DNA of 64,000 nt from contig NZ_QPMK01000018.1 in NCBI RefSeq assembly GCF_003344785.1, forward strand, positions 9,630-73,629, in the 5' to 3' direction. The notes under the pieces were generated by a model. The model ran no database searches and was not told the DNA's origin. It saw only the letters and a list, made by a program, of their open reading frames with translations. The DNA is from Thalassococcus profundi. Lineage in GTDB: Bacteria > Pseudomonadota > Alphaproteobacteria > Rhodobacterales > Rhodobacteraceae. The translations under genes were made by a program, and so were the position numbers. Shown piece by piece: positions 1 to 8,999 of the stretch; positions within the stretch are counted from its first letter, which is position 1, and the number at the start of each line of letters is the position of its first letter.

Positions 1-1041
1 CGCCGCCGCCCGGCGCAGCGCGGCCAGGTCGCCCCGGCGGGCTGCGGCCCAAAGTCCGCGGCGCGCCGGATCGAAGGGCGGCAACCGCCGCAGCGCCTGC
101 CATCCGCCAAAACGCCGCCCGGCCAGCGTCGCCGCCAGCCCCAGAAGCGCCGCCACGCCCGCCGCGATCCAGACCGCCAGCGGATGCAACTCTGCGGAGG
201 CGGCCGGTGCGCGAACGGCGGGCAGCGTGCTTTCGTCATAGGCGACCCGCTGGGCCGAGATGGTCACACTGCGCGGAACCCGGTTGCGCGTGTCATAGAA
301 ATCGAAGGCGATGGGCTCGATGATCGCCGAGGTGTCGTTCGTGGGCCGGATCGTCCAGCGCCAGAAGGCCACCGACACCGGCCCTTCGGGCGACAGTTCC
401 ACCAGCCGTTTTTCCGGATGCGGAAAGATCATCGCCGACGGCGAGGTCAGCTCGGGCATCGGCGGGATCATGTCGGGTCCGATGCCCACCGCCTCGACCC
501 GGATGATGCGCAGCACGCCCTCGCCCGGGGTCAGCTGGTCCGGCGCGTTCGACCAGGAATCCGTCACCTCGAGCTGGCGCACAGGGAACCACCAGCCGTC
601 GGTCGCGGGGGCGGGATTGACCTTTACCGTGATCGGCTCGGATTTCAGGTCGTGCAGGAACCAGTCGTCGCCTTCGTCGGTCAGGTGCAGGTGGTGGGTA
701 AAGGATCCGATGGTCAGTTCCCCGGCCTTGTCCGGGTAAAGCGCCATGCGGCGCTTGAAGTTCTTCACCTTCTTGCCGTTCTCGGTGGTGTCGTACCACT
801 GGTCGTTGCCCAACTGCATCCAGTTGAAATCCGACAGGTCTGGTTGTTCGAGTTTTTCCAGCGTGATGTGACGACGGTATTTGCCGTGGATGGTGATGAG
901 CACCATTTCCTGTTCAAAGGGCACGACATCGGCATTTGCGACGGTGACCGTCAGGTTCAGCTCGCCCGGAAAGACCTCCGTCGTCTGGGCCTGCGCAAGT
1001 CCGGCGAGCAGCAGGGCGGCGAGAGACAGCAACCATCTCAT
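1..1041 (-). CDS. BatD-like exported protein, C-terminus outside window
   Basis: Read from an ATG at 1041, the frame stays open for 347 codons to the window edge. It begins MRWLLSLAALLLAGLAQAQ, a classical Sec signal peptide. A periplasmic region of beta-rich character follows, then a membrane segment near residues 285-305 (LAVWIAAGVAALLGLAATLA) and a basic cytoplasmic tail. Signal peptide, long periplasmic part and one C-terminal anchor is the BatD (oxygen-tolerance) layout. It is the last gene of the MoxR/VWA operon and overlaps the TPR gene upstream by 4 bases (ATGA). BatD proteins are thought to act with VWA proteins at the membrane; the target here is unknown. The remaining C-terminus lies left of position 1. 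Confidence 0.75.
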   Translation of the reverse strand, partial: MRWLLSLAALLLAGLAQAQTTEVFPGELNLTVTVANADVVPFEQEMVLITIHGKYRRHITLEKLEQPDLSDFNWMQLGNDQWYDTTENGKKVKNFKRRMALYPDKAGELTIGSFTHHLHLTDEGDDWFLHDLKSEPITVKVNPAPATDGWWFPVRQLEVTDSWSNAPDQLTPGEGVLRIIRVEAVGIGPDMIPPMPELTSPSAMIFPHPEKRLVELSPEGPVSVAFWRWTIRPTNDTSAIIEPIAFDFYDTRNRVPRSVTISAQRVAYDESTLPAVRAPAASAELHPLAVWIAAGVAALLGLAATLAGRRFGGWQALRRLPPFDPARRGLWAAARRGDLAALRRAAA

Positions 1042-1724
1042 CTGGGGTCCTCCGGGTCGGGCGGCAGCAGGCCCAGCTCGCGCCGGCGTTTGAATTCGTG
1101 ACTGATGCGCGCGGCAAGGTAGTCGCCCGGCACGTCGGACAGGGTCGCGAGCCAGCGGTCATTGGCCACCATGAACTTGTCATCGAAGACCTTGCGCACG
1201 CCCAGACGGCCACGGCTGGTCAGCTCGGGCAGCCCGACCAGCGCCCCGGCATTCGTGGTCTCGGCCCCGCTGCCCGCGGCCCGGGCGCTGCCCACCGCCT
1301 CCGGCGCCAGCATTTCGGGGCCGTCGTCGTCCTTGTCGGCGGACCACTTGATCGGCGTTTCGGGGTCGAGCGCAAGGCCCGCGTAATAGACCGACACCAG
1401 GTCGAAATTCGCCGCAGCGTCGCTGTCGCCGATCAGCCGCGCAGCGTCGTAGGCTTCGAGAGCGGCGGCGTAGTCGCGCTGCATCACCCGCGCGTTGCCG
1501 AGGTTCAGCAGTGCGCCCGCGTCGCGGAACGATATCTCGGCCCCGGCGAAATCGCCCGCTCGGTACTGCGCCGCGCCACGCCATCCCGGATCGGTCAGCA
1601 CTTCGGCCGCAAGCCTCGGCGCGCCGGCCGCCAGCAGCACCCGGCCCAGCGGTTCGGTGCCACCCAGCAACGCGGAAAATCCGCCCGCCGCGACCGCTGC
1701 CAACAGAAGCCAGCGCATCCTCAT
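1038..1724 (-). CDS. TPR-repeat membrane-anchored protein (BatC/MxaK-like position)
   Basis: A 228-residue protein. The N-terminal hydrophobic segment (about residues 4-22) suggests a signal anchor. Residues 40-115 hold helical repeats with TPR character (YRAGDFAGAEISFRDAG, then LNLGNARVMQRDYAAALEAY). The C-terminal half is less structured. The start ATG overlaps the stop of the upstream VWA gene (ATGA), so translation is probably coupled. TPR proteins in this operon position (BatC in Bacteroides-type operons, MxaK in methanol-dehydrogenase clusters) act as scaffolds for the VWA proteins. Assignment to one of these families is by context, not by strong sequence signature. Confidence 0.75.
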   Translation of the reverse strand: MRMRWLLLAAVAAGGFSALLGGTEPLGRVLLAAGAPRLAAEVLTDPGWRGAAQYRAGDFAGAEISFRDAGALLNLGNARVMQRDYAAALEAYDAARLIGDSDAAANFDLVSVYYAGLALDPETPIKWSADKDDDGPEMLAPEAVGSARAAGSGAETTNAGALVGLPELTSRGRLGVRKVFDDKFMVANDRWLATLSDVPGDYLAARISHEFKRRRELGLLPPDPEDPR

Positions 1725-2623
1725 GCCGTGCCCCCCTTCCTACGGAAAAGCAGCAGCACCGGCACCAGCGCCAGCGCCAGCAGCCAGCGGCCATAGTCGG
1801 CCCAGAAGAGCAGCGGGTAGTCCTGCCGTTCCAGCCGTTCGCGGCCCGAGGCTTGCAAGTACCTCGCCAGCGCGTCGGTCTGGTTCAGGTCAAACACCTG
1901 CCCGCCGCCGGTCTGCGCCAGCACCTCCAGCTCGGCGCCGGGGGTCGGCGCCACGACCGAAAGCCGCGCGCCGTGCCCCGCGATCCGCGCCGCCTGGTCC
2001 AGCGCCGCGGGGCCGGTGCCGCCGCCGTCCGTCAGCAGGATCACGTCTCCGGCCAGGATCTCGGCCTCCTGCAGCATCCGCGCGGCCAGTTCCAGCCCGC
2101 GTTCGGGACGGCTGCCGGGGTTGGGCACGGTGCTTGCGTCGATCAGCGCGAAGGTCAGGCCAAGCTGCCGGGTGTCGCCGGTCATGTCGGTCGCAACGTA
2201 GGCATCGCCGCCGTAGACGATCAGCCCCGCGGGCCGCGACCCCAGCGCCGCGATGCCGAACCGGCCCATGGTCTGCAGGGCAGGCCAGCGGTCCGACTCG
2301 ACCACCGAGGGCGAGGCGTCGAGCACGAAGACCACGCCGTCGAGGTTGCGGAACGCCGCCGCGTCGCGCCGCTCGATTGCCGGACCCGCCAGCGCCAGCA
2401 CGATGATCGCCGCCGCCGACAAAGCCACGAGGCCGCGCCGAGTGGCGCTACGCTCATCGACGCGCCCCAAGGCCCGCAACCCCTGCATCAAGGCCGGATC
2501 GACGACGCGATCCCAGTCGCCCAGCCCGGCGCGGCGCCGCCTGAGAAAAAATCCCAGAACCACCAGGGCCGGGATCAGCGCCAGCCACAGCGGCCGGAGG
2601 AGTGACAGGTCGTCCCAGTTCAT
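1721..2623 (-). CDS. von Willebrand factor A domain membrane protein (BatB-like)
   Basis: A 300-residue protein. Two hydrophobic segments near the N-terminus (about 8-28 and 55-75) are followed by a VWA domain whose metal-ion-dependent adhesion site reads DASPS. A membrane segment lies near the C-terminus (WLLALALVPVLLLF). The ATG at 2623 was chosen because it overlaps the upstream stop (2620-2622); an upstream in-frame extension lies inside the previous gene. The MIDAS has the DxSxS form, so metal binding is plausible. It is second of two tandem VWA genes, the usual arrangement in Bat and Mxa operons, where they work with a MoxR ATPase to mature or assemble a periplasmic or membrane complex. 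Confidence 0.85.
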   Translation of the reverse strand: MNWDDLSLLRPLWLALIPALVVLGFFLRRRRAGLGDWDRVVDPALMQGLRALGRVDERSATRRGLVALSAAAIIVLALAGPAIERRDAAAFRNLDGVVFVLDASPSVVESDRWPALQTMGRFGIAALGSRPAGLIVYGGDAYVATDMTGDTRQLGLTFALIDASTVPNPGSRPERGLELAARMLQEAEILAGDVILLTDGGGTGPAALDQAARIAGHGARLSVVAPTPGAELEVLAQTGGGQVFDLNQTDALARYLQASGRERLERQDYPLLFWADYGRWLLALALVPVLLLFRRKGGTA

Positions 2624-3573
2624 TCCTCCCTCCACGCCAGTGCCAGGCACAACAGCGCCGCAAGTGCCGCGGGCCAGACCCAGAATTCGCGGAAGACCTC
2701 TGCCGCCAGCCCGTCGCTGTCGGTCGCCTCCAACCGGTCGAGTTCCGCTGCGACCGCCTCCAGGTCCTCGAGCGTGCGCACCCGGAAGCTGGTGCCGCCG
2801 CTCAGTTTCGAGATCGCGCGCAGGGTGGCGGCGTCGACCACGCCATTTTCCCCCGGCGCGGAGTCGGTCAGGTCCTTCGGCCCCAGCGCGATCGTATGCA
2901 CCCGCACGCCCATGTCGCGCGCCAGCCCCGCGACGCCGCGCGGGTTCGTGGCGCCGGCGTTGTTGATGCCGTCGGACAGCAGGATCACCACCTTGCTCGC
3001 CGCTTCGCTGCCGTCCAGCCGCTTCAGCGCCAGACCCAGCGCGTCCGAAATGTTGGTGGCGCGGCCCGAAATACCGATCACCGCTTCCTCGATCCGGCGG
3101 GCGATGGCCTCGGTGTCATAGGAAAACGGCGCGGCGTAGTAGGCCTCGGACCCGAAGACGATCAGCGCCACGCGGTCGCCTGCGCGGCGGCGGGCAAAGG
3201 CGGCGCCGGCGCGCTGCACCGCCTCCATCCGGGTGATCGGTGCGCCGTCGAGAAAGAAGTCGTCGCGCACCATCGACCCCGACAGGTCCAGCGCGATGGC
3301 CAGGTCGCGGCCCGAGACCTTGAGCGCCGGGATCGGTTCGAGCTGGCGCGGACCCGACAGGGCCACCACCAGCAGCACCCATACCGCCCAGGGCAAGAGC
3401 CTCCGCCGCCAGGCCGGACCCGCAGCCTGCCCCGCCCCAGCGAGGATGCCCGCGCCGATGCGGTCCGGCACCACCAGCGCCGCCCCTTGCCCCGCCTGCG
3501 GCGGCAAGAGCCGCATCGCGAGCCACGGAAGCGGCAATAGCAGCAGCGCCAGCGGGGCGGCGAGGTCAAGCAT
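2620..3573 (-). CDS. von Willebrand factor A domain membrane protein (BatA-like)
   Basis: A 317-residue protein. It starts MLDLAAPLALLLLPLPWLA, a membrane segment, with a second one about residues 55-75. The VWA domain follows with a canonical DLSGSM MIDAS and a LSDGINN motif. A C-terminal membrane helix (about 292-312) closes it. The start at 3573 overlaps the DUF4381 gene by 8 bases; a longer in-frame start at 3651 would run deep into that gene and lacks the expected hydrophobic N-terminus. It is the first of the VWA pair and carries the better-conserved metal site, so it is the likelier functional partner of the MoxR ATPase encoded three genes upstream. Confidence 0.87.
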   Translation of the reverse strand: MLDLAAPLALLLLPLPWLAMRLLPPQAGQGAALVVPDRIGAGILAGAGQAAGPAWRRRLLPWAVWVLLVVALSGPRQLEPIPALKVSGRDLAIALDLSGSMVRDDFFLDGAPITRMEAVQRAGAAFARRRAGDRVALIVFGSEAYYAAPFSYDTEAIARRIEEAVIGISGRATNISDALGLALKRLDGSEAASKVVILLSDGINNAGATNPRGVAGLARDMGVRVHTIALGPKDLTDSAPGENGVVDAATLRAISKLSGGTSFRVRTLEDLEAVAAELDRLEATDSDGLAAEVFREFWVWPAALAALLCLALAWREE

Positions 3574-3910
3574 GGCGCGCCACCTCGGCCCGCAGCGTGT
3601 CGAGGTCCGGCACTCCGCCGGGACGGTAAAGGTCCCTAGCAAGCTGCGCATAGCGCTCGGGCGCCTGCGTCTTGAGGCGGCGCAAGAGCGCCAGCCGTTC
3701 GTCGCCGGGCGGGACCGCGGGCGCGGCGCGGCGCGGGACCTTGGCGAAACTCAGCGCGCGCACTGCAAGGCCAAGAACCGCGGCGATCAAGAGACCGATA
3801 GCGGCGGCGGCCAGCAGTTCGGCCGGTAACCCGCCCGCCGCATGCTCCGGCAGGCGGATGTCGCGCAGACCGGCGATCAGGGCCTCTTCGGTCAGGGCGC
3901 GGTCGGCCAT
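3566..3910 (-). CDS. DUF4381 family protein
   Basis: A 114-residue protein with one central membrane segment (about residues 32-53) between a short polar N-terminus containing LRDIRLPE and a basic C-terminal region with RLKTQAPERYAQLARDLYR. DUF4381 proteins are short single-pass proteins found almost only in MoxR/DUF58/VWA operons, exactly this position. It lies three bases after the DUF58 stop and overlaps the next VWA gene. No catalytic motif is visible; a structural role in a membrane assembly complex is inferred from the neighbourhood. Confidence 0.8.
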   Translation of the reverse strand: MADRALTEEALIAGLRDIRLPEHAAGGLPAELLAAAAIGLLIAAVLGLAVRALSFAKVPRRAAPAVPPGDERLALLRRLKTQAPERYAQLARDLYRPGGVPDLDTLRAEVARHA

Positions 3911-3913
3911 TGC

Positions 3914-4819
3914 TCAGGGCTCCCGGTCCGCCGGGAACGCTGCCTGCACCAGTCGCGCGGTGTCTGCCGGCGGCGCGCCCGCGTCCAGCGCCAGCACCGG
4001 GAACCCGGCAAGATCGCGGTCAGGCGGCGCGTCGGGTCCCGTGCGCGCGTCGATACGGACCTGCGTGCGCCCCCCGTCTCCCACGCGGATCGGGTAACTG
4101 CCCGGCGGCAAGTTGGCGGCCAGATCGTCGCGGATCATCAAGAGCCGCGGGGTTCGGCGCTGCGCCAGTTCACCGAGCTCCTGCGCAAAGCCGCTGCCCG
4201 GCGCGTCGAACCCCGAGGCGATCACCAGTTCCGCCCCCGCAGGCGCGACGCGCGCCAGCCGCGCCAGCCCGGCGTCGAGCGGCGGGTCGGCGCGTTCCCC
4301 GGCCAGCGCCAGCTGAAGCGCGGCGTCATGCGCGCGCACCAGCCCGCCGATCACGCCCAGCATCCCGCGCGCCCGGCCCCGGACCGGCACCGCGACCGGC
4401 GTACCGGCGCCAAGCGCCAGCAGCCCGACGCGGCCCCCGTCCTCGATCACCCGCCAGCCGACCATCGCCAGCGCCTCGGCGGCGGCGACCGACCGGAAGG
4501 CGCGGCGCGTGCCCCAGAGCATCGACGGACGGAAATCGGCGACAAGCAGGGTGACGCGGTCGCGTTCCTCCTGGAAGCGGCGCACATGCAGCTTGCCGGT
4601 GCGCGCGGTGCTGCCGCGATCGAGGTGTCGGATGTCGTCGCCATCGACATATTCGCGCACGTCGGCGACCTCCTGGCCATGGCCCCGGCGCTTGGTGACG
4701 AAGCCGCCGGGGAGCGCCGACAGCACCGCCGGGTCCGCCCGCTGCCCCACCAGGCCGCGCAACGCAATCAGAGCCTCGGCCCGCAGGGCAATGCCCGGAG
4801 CGTCGAGCGCCGCGGTCAC
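3914..4819 (-). CDS. DUF58 domain protein (MxaS-like position)
   Basis: A 301-residue soluble protein. The DUF58 hallmark is near residues 45-75: a GHGQEVADVREYVDGDDIRHLDR-type segment, read here in parts as VREYVDGDDIR and HLDRGSTART. A VWA-like fold continues to the C-terminus with DFRPSMLWG in the metal-site position. The start overlaps the moxR stop by 4 bases. DUF58 proteins pair with MoxR ATPases; in methylotrophs the homologous gene is mxaS, needed for an active methanol dehydrogenase. Family assignment is firm, the client complex is unknown. Confidence 0.85.
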   Translation of the reverse strand: MTAALDAPGIALRAEALIALRGLVGQRADPAVLSALPGGFVTKRRGHGQEVADVREYVDGDDIRHLDRGSTARTGKLHVRRFQEERDRVTLLVADFRPSMLWGTRRAFRSVAAAEALAMVGWRVIEDGGRVGLLALGAGTPVAVPVRGRARGMLGVIGGLVRAHDAALQLALAGERADPPLDAGLARLARVAPAGAELVIASGFDAPGSGFAQELGELAQRRTPRLLMIRDDLAANLPPGSYPIRVGDGGRTQVRIDARTGPDAPPDRDLAGFPVLALDAGAPPADTARLVQAAFPADREP

Positions 4820-5772
4820 AGCGCCTCTACCTGGTCCAGAATATCGGCGATCAGCCGCCGCGCCGTGCGGCCCTCGGCCACCGCACGCCAGGTCATGACG
4901 ATCCGGTGCGCCAGCGCGTCCGGGGCGACGTCCGCCACGTCCTCCGGCAGGGCATAGTCGCGGCCGTGCAGGTAGGCGCGCGCCTTGGCCGCCGCGGCCA
5001 GCGCCAGCGATCCGCGCGGGCTGACCGGGTGGTCGATGTCGTTCGAAAAGGGCGCGGCGCGCGTCGCGGTGACCAGCCGCACGATATAGTCGCGCAGCGG
5101 ATCCGACAGGTGCACCGCCATCGCCGTCTTGCGCGCCGCGCGCACGTCCGCCAGCGCCAGCCGGGCGGGGGCGGCGGGCAGGGCCTGACCCTCGGCTTCG
5201 ACCAGATCGAGAATCCGCCGTTCGGTCGTCGCATCGGGCAGGCCCAGCACCACGTGCAGAAGAAAGCGGTCGAGCTGCGCCTCGGGCAGGGGAAAGGTGC
5301 CGTCATGTTCGATCGGGTTCTGCGTCGCCACCACGAGAAACGGATCGGGCAGTGCCATGGTCTCGCGGCCCGAGGTCACCTGCCCCTCTGCCATCGCCTC
5401 GAGCAGCGCCGACTGCACCTTGGGCGGAGCGCGGTTGATCTCGTCCACCAGCACGAGGTTGTGAAAGACCGGGCCCGGCACGAATTCGAAATCGCCGGTC
5501 TGCGGGCGGAAGACCGGGGTGCCGGTGAGATCCGCGGGCATGAGATCGGGGGTGCACTGGATGCGGGCGAAACCGCCGTCCATCGCCGCCGCCAACCGTT
5601 TGACGGCGCGGGTCTTGGCAAGGCCCGGCGCCCCCTCGATCAGCAGGTGACCGCCCGCCAGCACCCCGATCAGCAGGCGTTCGACAAGTGTCTCGTGACC
5701 GATCAGCCCGTCGGACAGATGCGCGCCTAGCGCGGAAAGACCGCTAAGAGCGGTGTCGGTCGTGGCGTCCAT
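4816..5772 (-). CDS. moxR: MoxR family AAA+ ATPase
   Basis: A 318-residue AAA+ protein. Walker A is GAPGLAKT at residues 47-54; Walker B is the LVLVDEINRAPPKVQ segment; sensor 1 is the VATQNPIE segment. The C-terminal AAA lid contains VSPRGSLALAAAAKA, typical of MoxR. The ATG at 5772 follows an AGGGAGG-type ribosome site; an upstream extension would run into the preceding gene region without AAA features. It is the first gene of the seven-gene operon moxR-DUF58-DUF4381-VWA-VWA-TPR-batD, whose members nearly all overlap. MoxR ATPases act as chaperones for cofactor or metal insertion; nearby pqq genes make a PQQ enzyme a reasonable client, which is inference. Confidence 0.93.
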   Translation of the reverse strand: MDATTDTALSGLSALGAHLSDGLIGHETLVERLLIGVLAGGHLLIEGAPGLAKTRAVKRLAAAMDGGFARIQCTPDLMPADLTGTPVFRPQTGDFEFVPGPVFHNLVLVDEINRAPPKVQSALLEAMAEGQVTSGRETMALPDPFLVVATQNPIEHDGTFPLPEAQLDRFLLHVVLGLPDATTERRILDLVEAEGQALPAAPARLALADVRAARKTAMAVHLSDPLRDYIVRLVTATRAAPFSNDIDHPVSPRGSLALAAAAKARAYLHGRDYALPEDVADVAPDALAHRIVMTWRAVAEGRTARRLIADILDQVEAL

Positions 5773-5855
5773 ATGTCCTCCCTCCGAAGCGCTTTCCGGC
5801 CCCGTTTCGAAAAGCCTACTGCAGGAAACCGGCGCGTCAAACATGGCGCAAGGTA

Positions 5856-6794
5856 TCAGTCGGACTGCGCCTCGAGCAGCCGGCCGCAGCCGGGGTCGAT
5901 GAGGGTCGCAAAGCGTGGATCCGCCAGGGTCGCCGCGGTCAGGCTCTCGAGGTCGTCGTACTGCGCGTCGATATAGGCAAGGAAAGCGTCGGAGTTGGTC
6001 CGTTCCACCGGCGCCCGGGCCACGGCGTGCAGCATGAAAAGATCGAACTGGCACAACCCGCTGGGGTTGGAGCGCAGGAGATGCCGCATGAAGGGTTCGG
6101 AATCCCACGGCAGGCGGCGCAGGTCATAGGGCAGCTCCTGCAGCTTGGACGTGAAGGCGCCGTAAGCGTCGAAATGCAGGATATCCATGCCGAAGGTGAA
6201 GGTCTGAAACAGTTCTTCGATCAGGATCGACCGGTAGAAGGCCTGTTCCAGCGGCGTGAGATCGACGTGGTCCGCCTGCTTGACCATCACGTGGGTTCCG
6301 GCACCCAGCCTGCCAAAGAAGGTCTGCGCCATAGCCGGAGAGGCAGCGCGGTAGACGCGGTCGGGGGGCAGGCCAAGCTGATAGGATTCGCTGAGCCAGA
6401 ATAGGTCGTCGGTCAGCGCGCTGTTGGGCGGACGCCCCGAATAGAGCCGCACGACCACGGTGCGCCCCGCCCCGCACAGCCGCGCCGTCGGTCCGGCGTA
6501 GCGCATCGGCACCGACTTGCCGTGCACCGATGCCAGCAATGCGCGAAACTGGTCCAGAACCTCCTGCGTCTCCGGATGCGGCCGTTCGCCAACGAGGCAG
6601 ATGGAGGCCCCAGCGAGGAACCGGCCGTTGATCCGCACCGGGATCGACATGTCGCGACCGATCATCGTCGTGCGCAACTGGTAGACCCAGCCCTTTTTCG
6701 CCAGCGCCAGGACTTCGGCCCGTCCGGCGGCGGCGGGGGATGCCAGGATGCAGGTGCTGAGCAGTACCAGGAAAAGCCTGAAAAGCGATGTCAT
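5856..6794 (-). CDS. exported protein of unknown function
   Basis: A 312-residue protein with a Sec signal peptide (MTSLFRLFLVLLSTCILASPAAA). The ATG at 6794 was preferred over a GTG at 6806 because AGGA sits six bases before it. The mature part has conserved-looking cysteines (CLVGERPHPE, ARLCGAG, LCQFDLF) and an IEELFQTFTFGMDILHFD segment that distantly recalls DUF2927 proteins of Rhodobacterales; that similarity is an impression only. It runs in the same direction as the moxR operon, 83 bases upstream of moxR, and may be co-transcribed with it. No enzyme motif is recognised. Confidence 0.7.
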   Translation of the reverse strand: MTSLFRLFLVLLSTCILASPAAAGRAEVLALAKKGWVYQLRTTMIGRDMSIPVRINGRFLAGASICLVGERPHPETQEVLDQFRALLASVHGKSVPMRYAGPTARLCGAGRTVVVRLYSGRPPNSALTDDLFWLSESYQLGLPPDRVYRAASPAMAQTFFGRLGAGTHVMVKQADHVDLTPLEQAFYRSILIEELFQTFTFGMDILHFDAYGAFTSKLQELPYDLRRLPWDSEPFMRHLLRSNPSGLCQFDLFMLHAVARAPVERTNSDAFLAYIDAQYDDLESLTAATLADPRFATLIDPGCGRLLEAQSD

Positions 6795-6972
6795 GTCGTT
6801 CCTCACGTGGCGTTGCGCAAAAGGTAGCGCGGGCCTGCGGGAATTTCCAAAAAACGTCTGCGTGACCGTCGCGCCTGCGCATTGCTCTGATCGTGGTCGC
6901 GCAGCGTGTCGGTCAGAGAATAAAATGGAGTTGGGGCGGGAGAGCGCCGGGCATCGCCCGAACGTCGGAAAA

Positions 6973-7014
6973 CGATTACGCGACCGGACCTCCCTGTAAA
7001 GGGCCGCGTAATCG
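6973..7014. repeat. 10-bp perfect inverted repeat, possible terminator
   Basis: CGATTACGCG (6973-6982) and CGCGTAATCG (7005-7014) form a perfect 10-bp stem. Inside it CCCT and AGGG (6992-6995, 7000-7003) can form a second short stem around GTAA. It lies directly downstream of the small minus-strand gene at 7017-7220, the usual place for a terminator, but there is no long T-run. Confidence 0.45.
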
Positions 7015-7016
7015 GG

Positions 7017-7220
7017 TCAGGCGTCGCGTTCGGCGGTCTGCACCTGCTGGCACTTCCAGCGGCTGATGGTCCAGTTGGGATGGGTCGCGACCCACTTGGC
7101 AAGCTCGGGCTGGGCGCCCATGGCGCAGGTCATCGGAGTGATGTCCGTGTAAAGGAGGCTACGCTCCCGGCAGGTGCCCGGCGCTGTGCTGAGACAGGCC
7201 ACGAAAAGCAGTTCGATCAT
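7017..7220 (-). CDS. small hypothetical protein, 67 aa
   Basis: A 67-residue protein starting MIELLFVACLSTAPGTCRERS, preceded by a good ribosome site (AGGGAAAC before the ATG). It has four cysteines, and a hydrophobic start that could be a weak export signal. Codon use resembles its neighbours. Short proteins of this look are common in Rhodobacteraceae, but I recognise no family. It ends just before a perfect inverted repeat and is separated from the divergent histidine kinase gene by 183 bases. Confidence 0.6.
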   Translation of the reverse strand: MIELLFVACLSTAPGTCRERSLLYTDITPMTCAMGAQPELAKWVATHPNWTISRWKCQQVQTAERDA

Positions 7221-7403
7221 GTTTCCCTCGCATAAACTGATGCTTTAGTCGTAATCCAGAAACTATCTGACAAAGGGTAAAGGTTCCCGAAATACGGCGC
7301 GCGCAGAATGCTGCGGCGCAGAAAAATCAAAAAATGCGCGCAATTTTACGGCAACTGCTTAAGAATTGACCGCGCCTTCAACTGGATCTCACGGAAAGGC
7401 TGC

Positions 7404-8990
7404 ATGCTCCGCCCTGCCCCGTCCCTCAAGGTCAAGCTCGGTCTCGGCGCCTTCGTGCTGGCGCTCGCGGCGCTGGTCACGGCGGGCGTGCTGGTTCTGG
7501 CGATGCAGCGCGTGTCGGACCGGATCGAGGCGTCGTTGGCGGCCGAGGCGCGGATCGAGCGGTATTCCGTGCTGTCGACCCAAATCTCGACCTTCATCGT
7601 CATCGCGGCGGAGTCGATCCAGTCAGGCATCCCGATGGAGCAAAGGACCCAGCGCCTGGACAGCGTCGCGGCCAACGTCACGCGCACCTTCGCTCGGCTG
7701 CGCCGCGATCTCGAAGAGGCCGTGGCCGAGGCGCAGCGGCTGGGCATCGACGAACAGTCGCGCCGCGCCACGCAAAGCATCGGCATCGCCCGGATGGAGG
7801 CGCTGTTCGTGTCGACCCGCGACGCGATGCTGACGTCCGGAACCGACCGCGAGCGGTTGCAGGGCTTTATCGACACCTTCGCCATGGGCTTCGATCCGCT
7901 CCTGAACGGGGTCATCACCGACGAGGTCCGCGCCCGCAATGCCATCCTCGCGGGGATCGACGACCTGCGCCGGGCCCTGAACCTGACCGCTCTGGGCGTC
8001 GCTGCGGCAACGGTTCTGCTGATGGGGCTGTTTTATATTGGCCTCGTGCGGCCGCAGGTTTCGCGCCTTGACCTTCTGCGCGATGCCGCGCGGCAGATCG
8101 GCCAGGAGGATTTCGCGGTCACCCTGCCCGACAGGCCGCGCGACGAAATCGGCGGGCTGTTCGCAGAGACCAACCGCATGGCGGCGGCGCTCGCCGCGCG
8201 CCGCGACGCAGTGGAATTCGAATGGAGCCGCCTGAACGCCACCATCGAGGAGCGCACCGAGGCGCTGCAGCGCGCCAACGACAAGCTGGCGCAGACCGAC
8301 GAGAACCGGCGCCGCTTCTTCGCCGACATCAGCCACGAGTTGCGCACGCCGCTGACCGTGATTCTCATGGAGGCGCAATTGGGCCGCAAGGGTGCGGAGG
8401 CGGCAGAGGGCTGTTTCCAGACGATCGAGGCGCGGGCGCTGCGGCTGAACCGCCGGATCGACGACTTGCTGCGGATCGCCCGGTCGGAAAGCGGCCAACT
8501 GGCGCTGGAGTTCGGGGCCGTCGACCTGGGCGGTGTGGCACGCGACGCGGCCGAGGATGCCGCGGCCGAGATCGCCAGCGCCGGCATGACGCTCGAGCTG
8601 GCCGAGGCCCCGCCGCTGCAAGTGCATGGCGACCGCAACTGGCTGCGGCAGGTGGTGACGGGCCTGATCCAGAACGCGGTGCGCCATGCCCGGTCCGGAG
8701 GACGGATCTCGCTGCATGTCCGCCGGCACGACGACATGGGCATCGTCGAGGTGATCGACAACGGCCCCGGCATCGCAGAAGCCGATCAGTCCCGGATCTT
8801 CGAAAGGTTCGGGCAGGGCACCGGCAGCGCGAAATCCGAAGGCTTTGGCATCGGGCTGGCGCTGGCGCGCTGGGTGATCGACCAGCATGACGGGCGGATA
8901 TCCGTCACCAGCCCCCTGCCTCGCGAAGCGGCGGTCGGACCGGCGCCCGGGACGAAAATCGCGGTGGCGGTGCCGCTGGCGCGCGACTAG
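7404..8990 (+). CDS. sensor histidine kinase
   Basis: A 528-residue membrane kinase. TM1 lies at about residues 12-34, a periplasmic sensor of roughly 155 residues follows, TM2 is about 193-215, then a HAMP region (216-268) and a coiled-coil linker. The HisKA box is FFADISHELRTPLTV with phosphoacceptor His311. The ATPase domain has the N box QNAVRHA (423-429), the G1 box DNGPGIA and the G2 box GFGIGLA. The ATG at 7404 has GGAAAGG four bases upstream; an in-frame upstream start at 7308 would add an atypical basic stretch. The response regulator gene starts 10 bases after its stop. The pair precedes pqqA, so it may control PQQ or PQQ-enzyme expression, like MxaY/MxaX-type systems; that link is inference. 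Confidence 0.93.
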   Translation: MLRPAPSLKVKLGLGAFVLALAALVTAGVLVLAMQRVSDRIEASLAAEARIERYSVLSTQISTFIVIAAESIQSGIPMEQRTQRLDSVAANVTRTFARLRRDLEEAVAEAQRLGIDEQSRRATQSIGIARMEALFVSTRDAMLTSGTDRERLQGFIDTFAMGFDPLLNGVITDEVRARNAILAGIDDLRRALNLTALGVAAATVLLMGLFYIGLVRPQVSRLDLLRDAARQIGQEDFAVTLPDRPRDEIGGLFAETNRMAAALAARRDAVEFEWSRLNATIEERTEALQRANDKLAQTDENRRRFFADISHELRTPLTVILMEAQLGRKGAEAAEGCFQTIEARALRLNRRIDDLLRIARSESGQLALEFGAVDLGGVARDAAEDAAAEIASAGMTLELAEAPPLQVHGDRNWLRQVVTGLIQNAVRHARSGGRISLHVRRHDDMGIVEVIDNGPGIAEADQSRIFERFGQGTGSAKSEGFGIGLALARWVIDQHDGRISVTSPLPREAAVGPAPGTKIAVAVPLARD

Positions 8991-8999
8991 ATAGACCCC

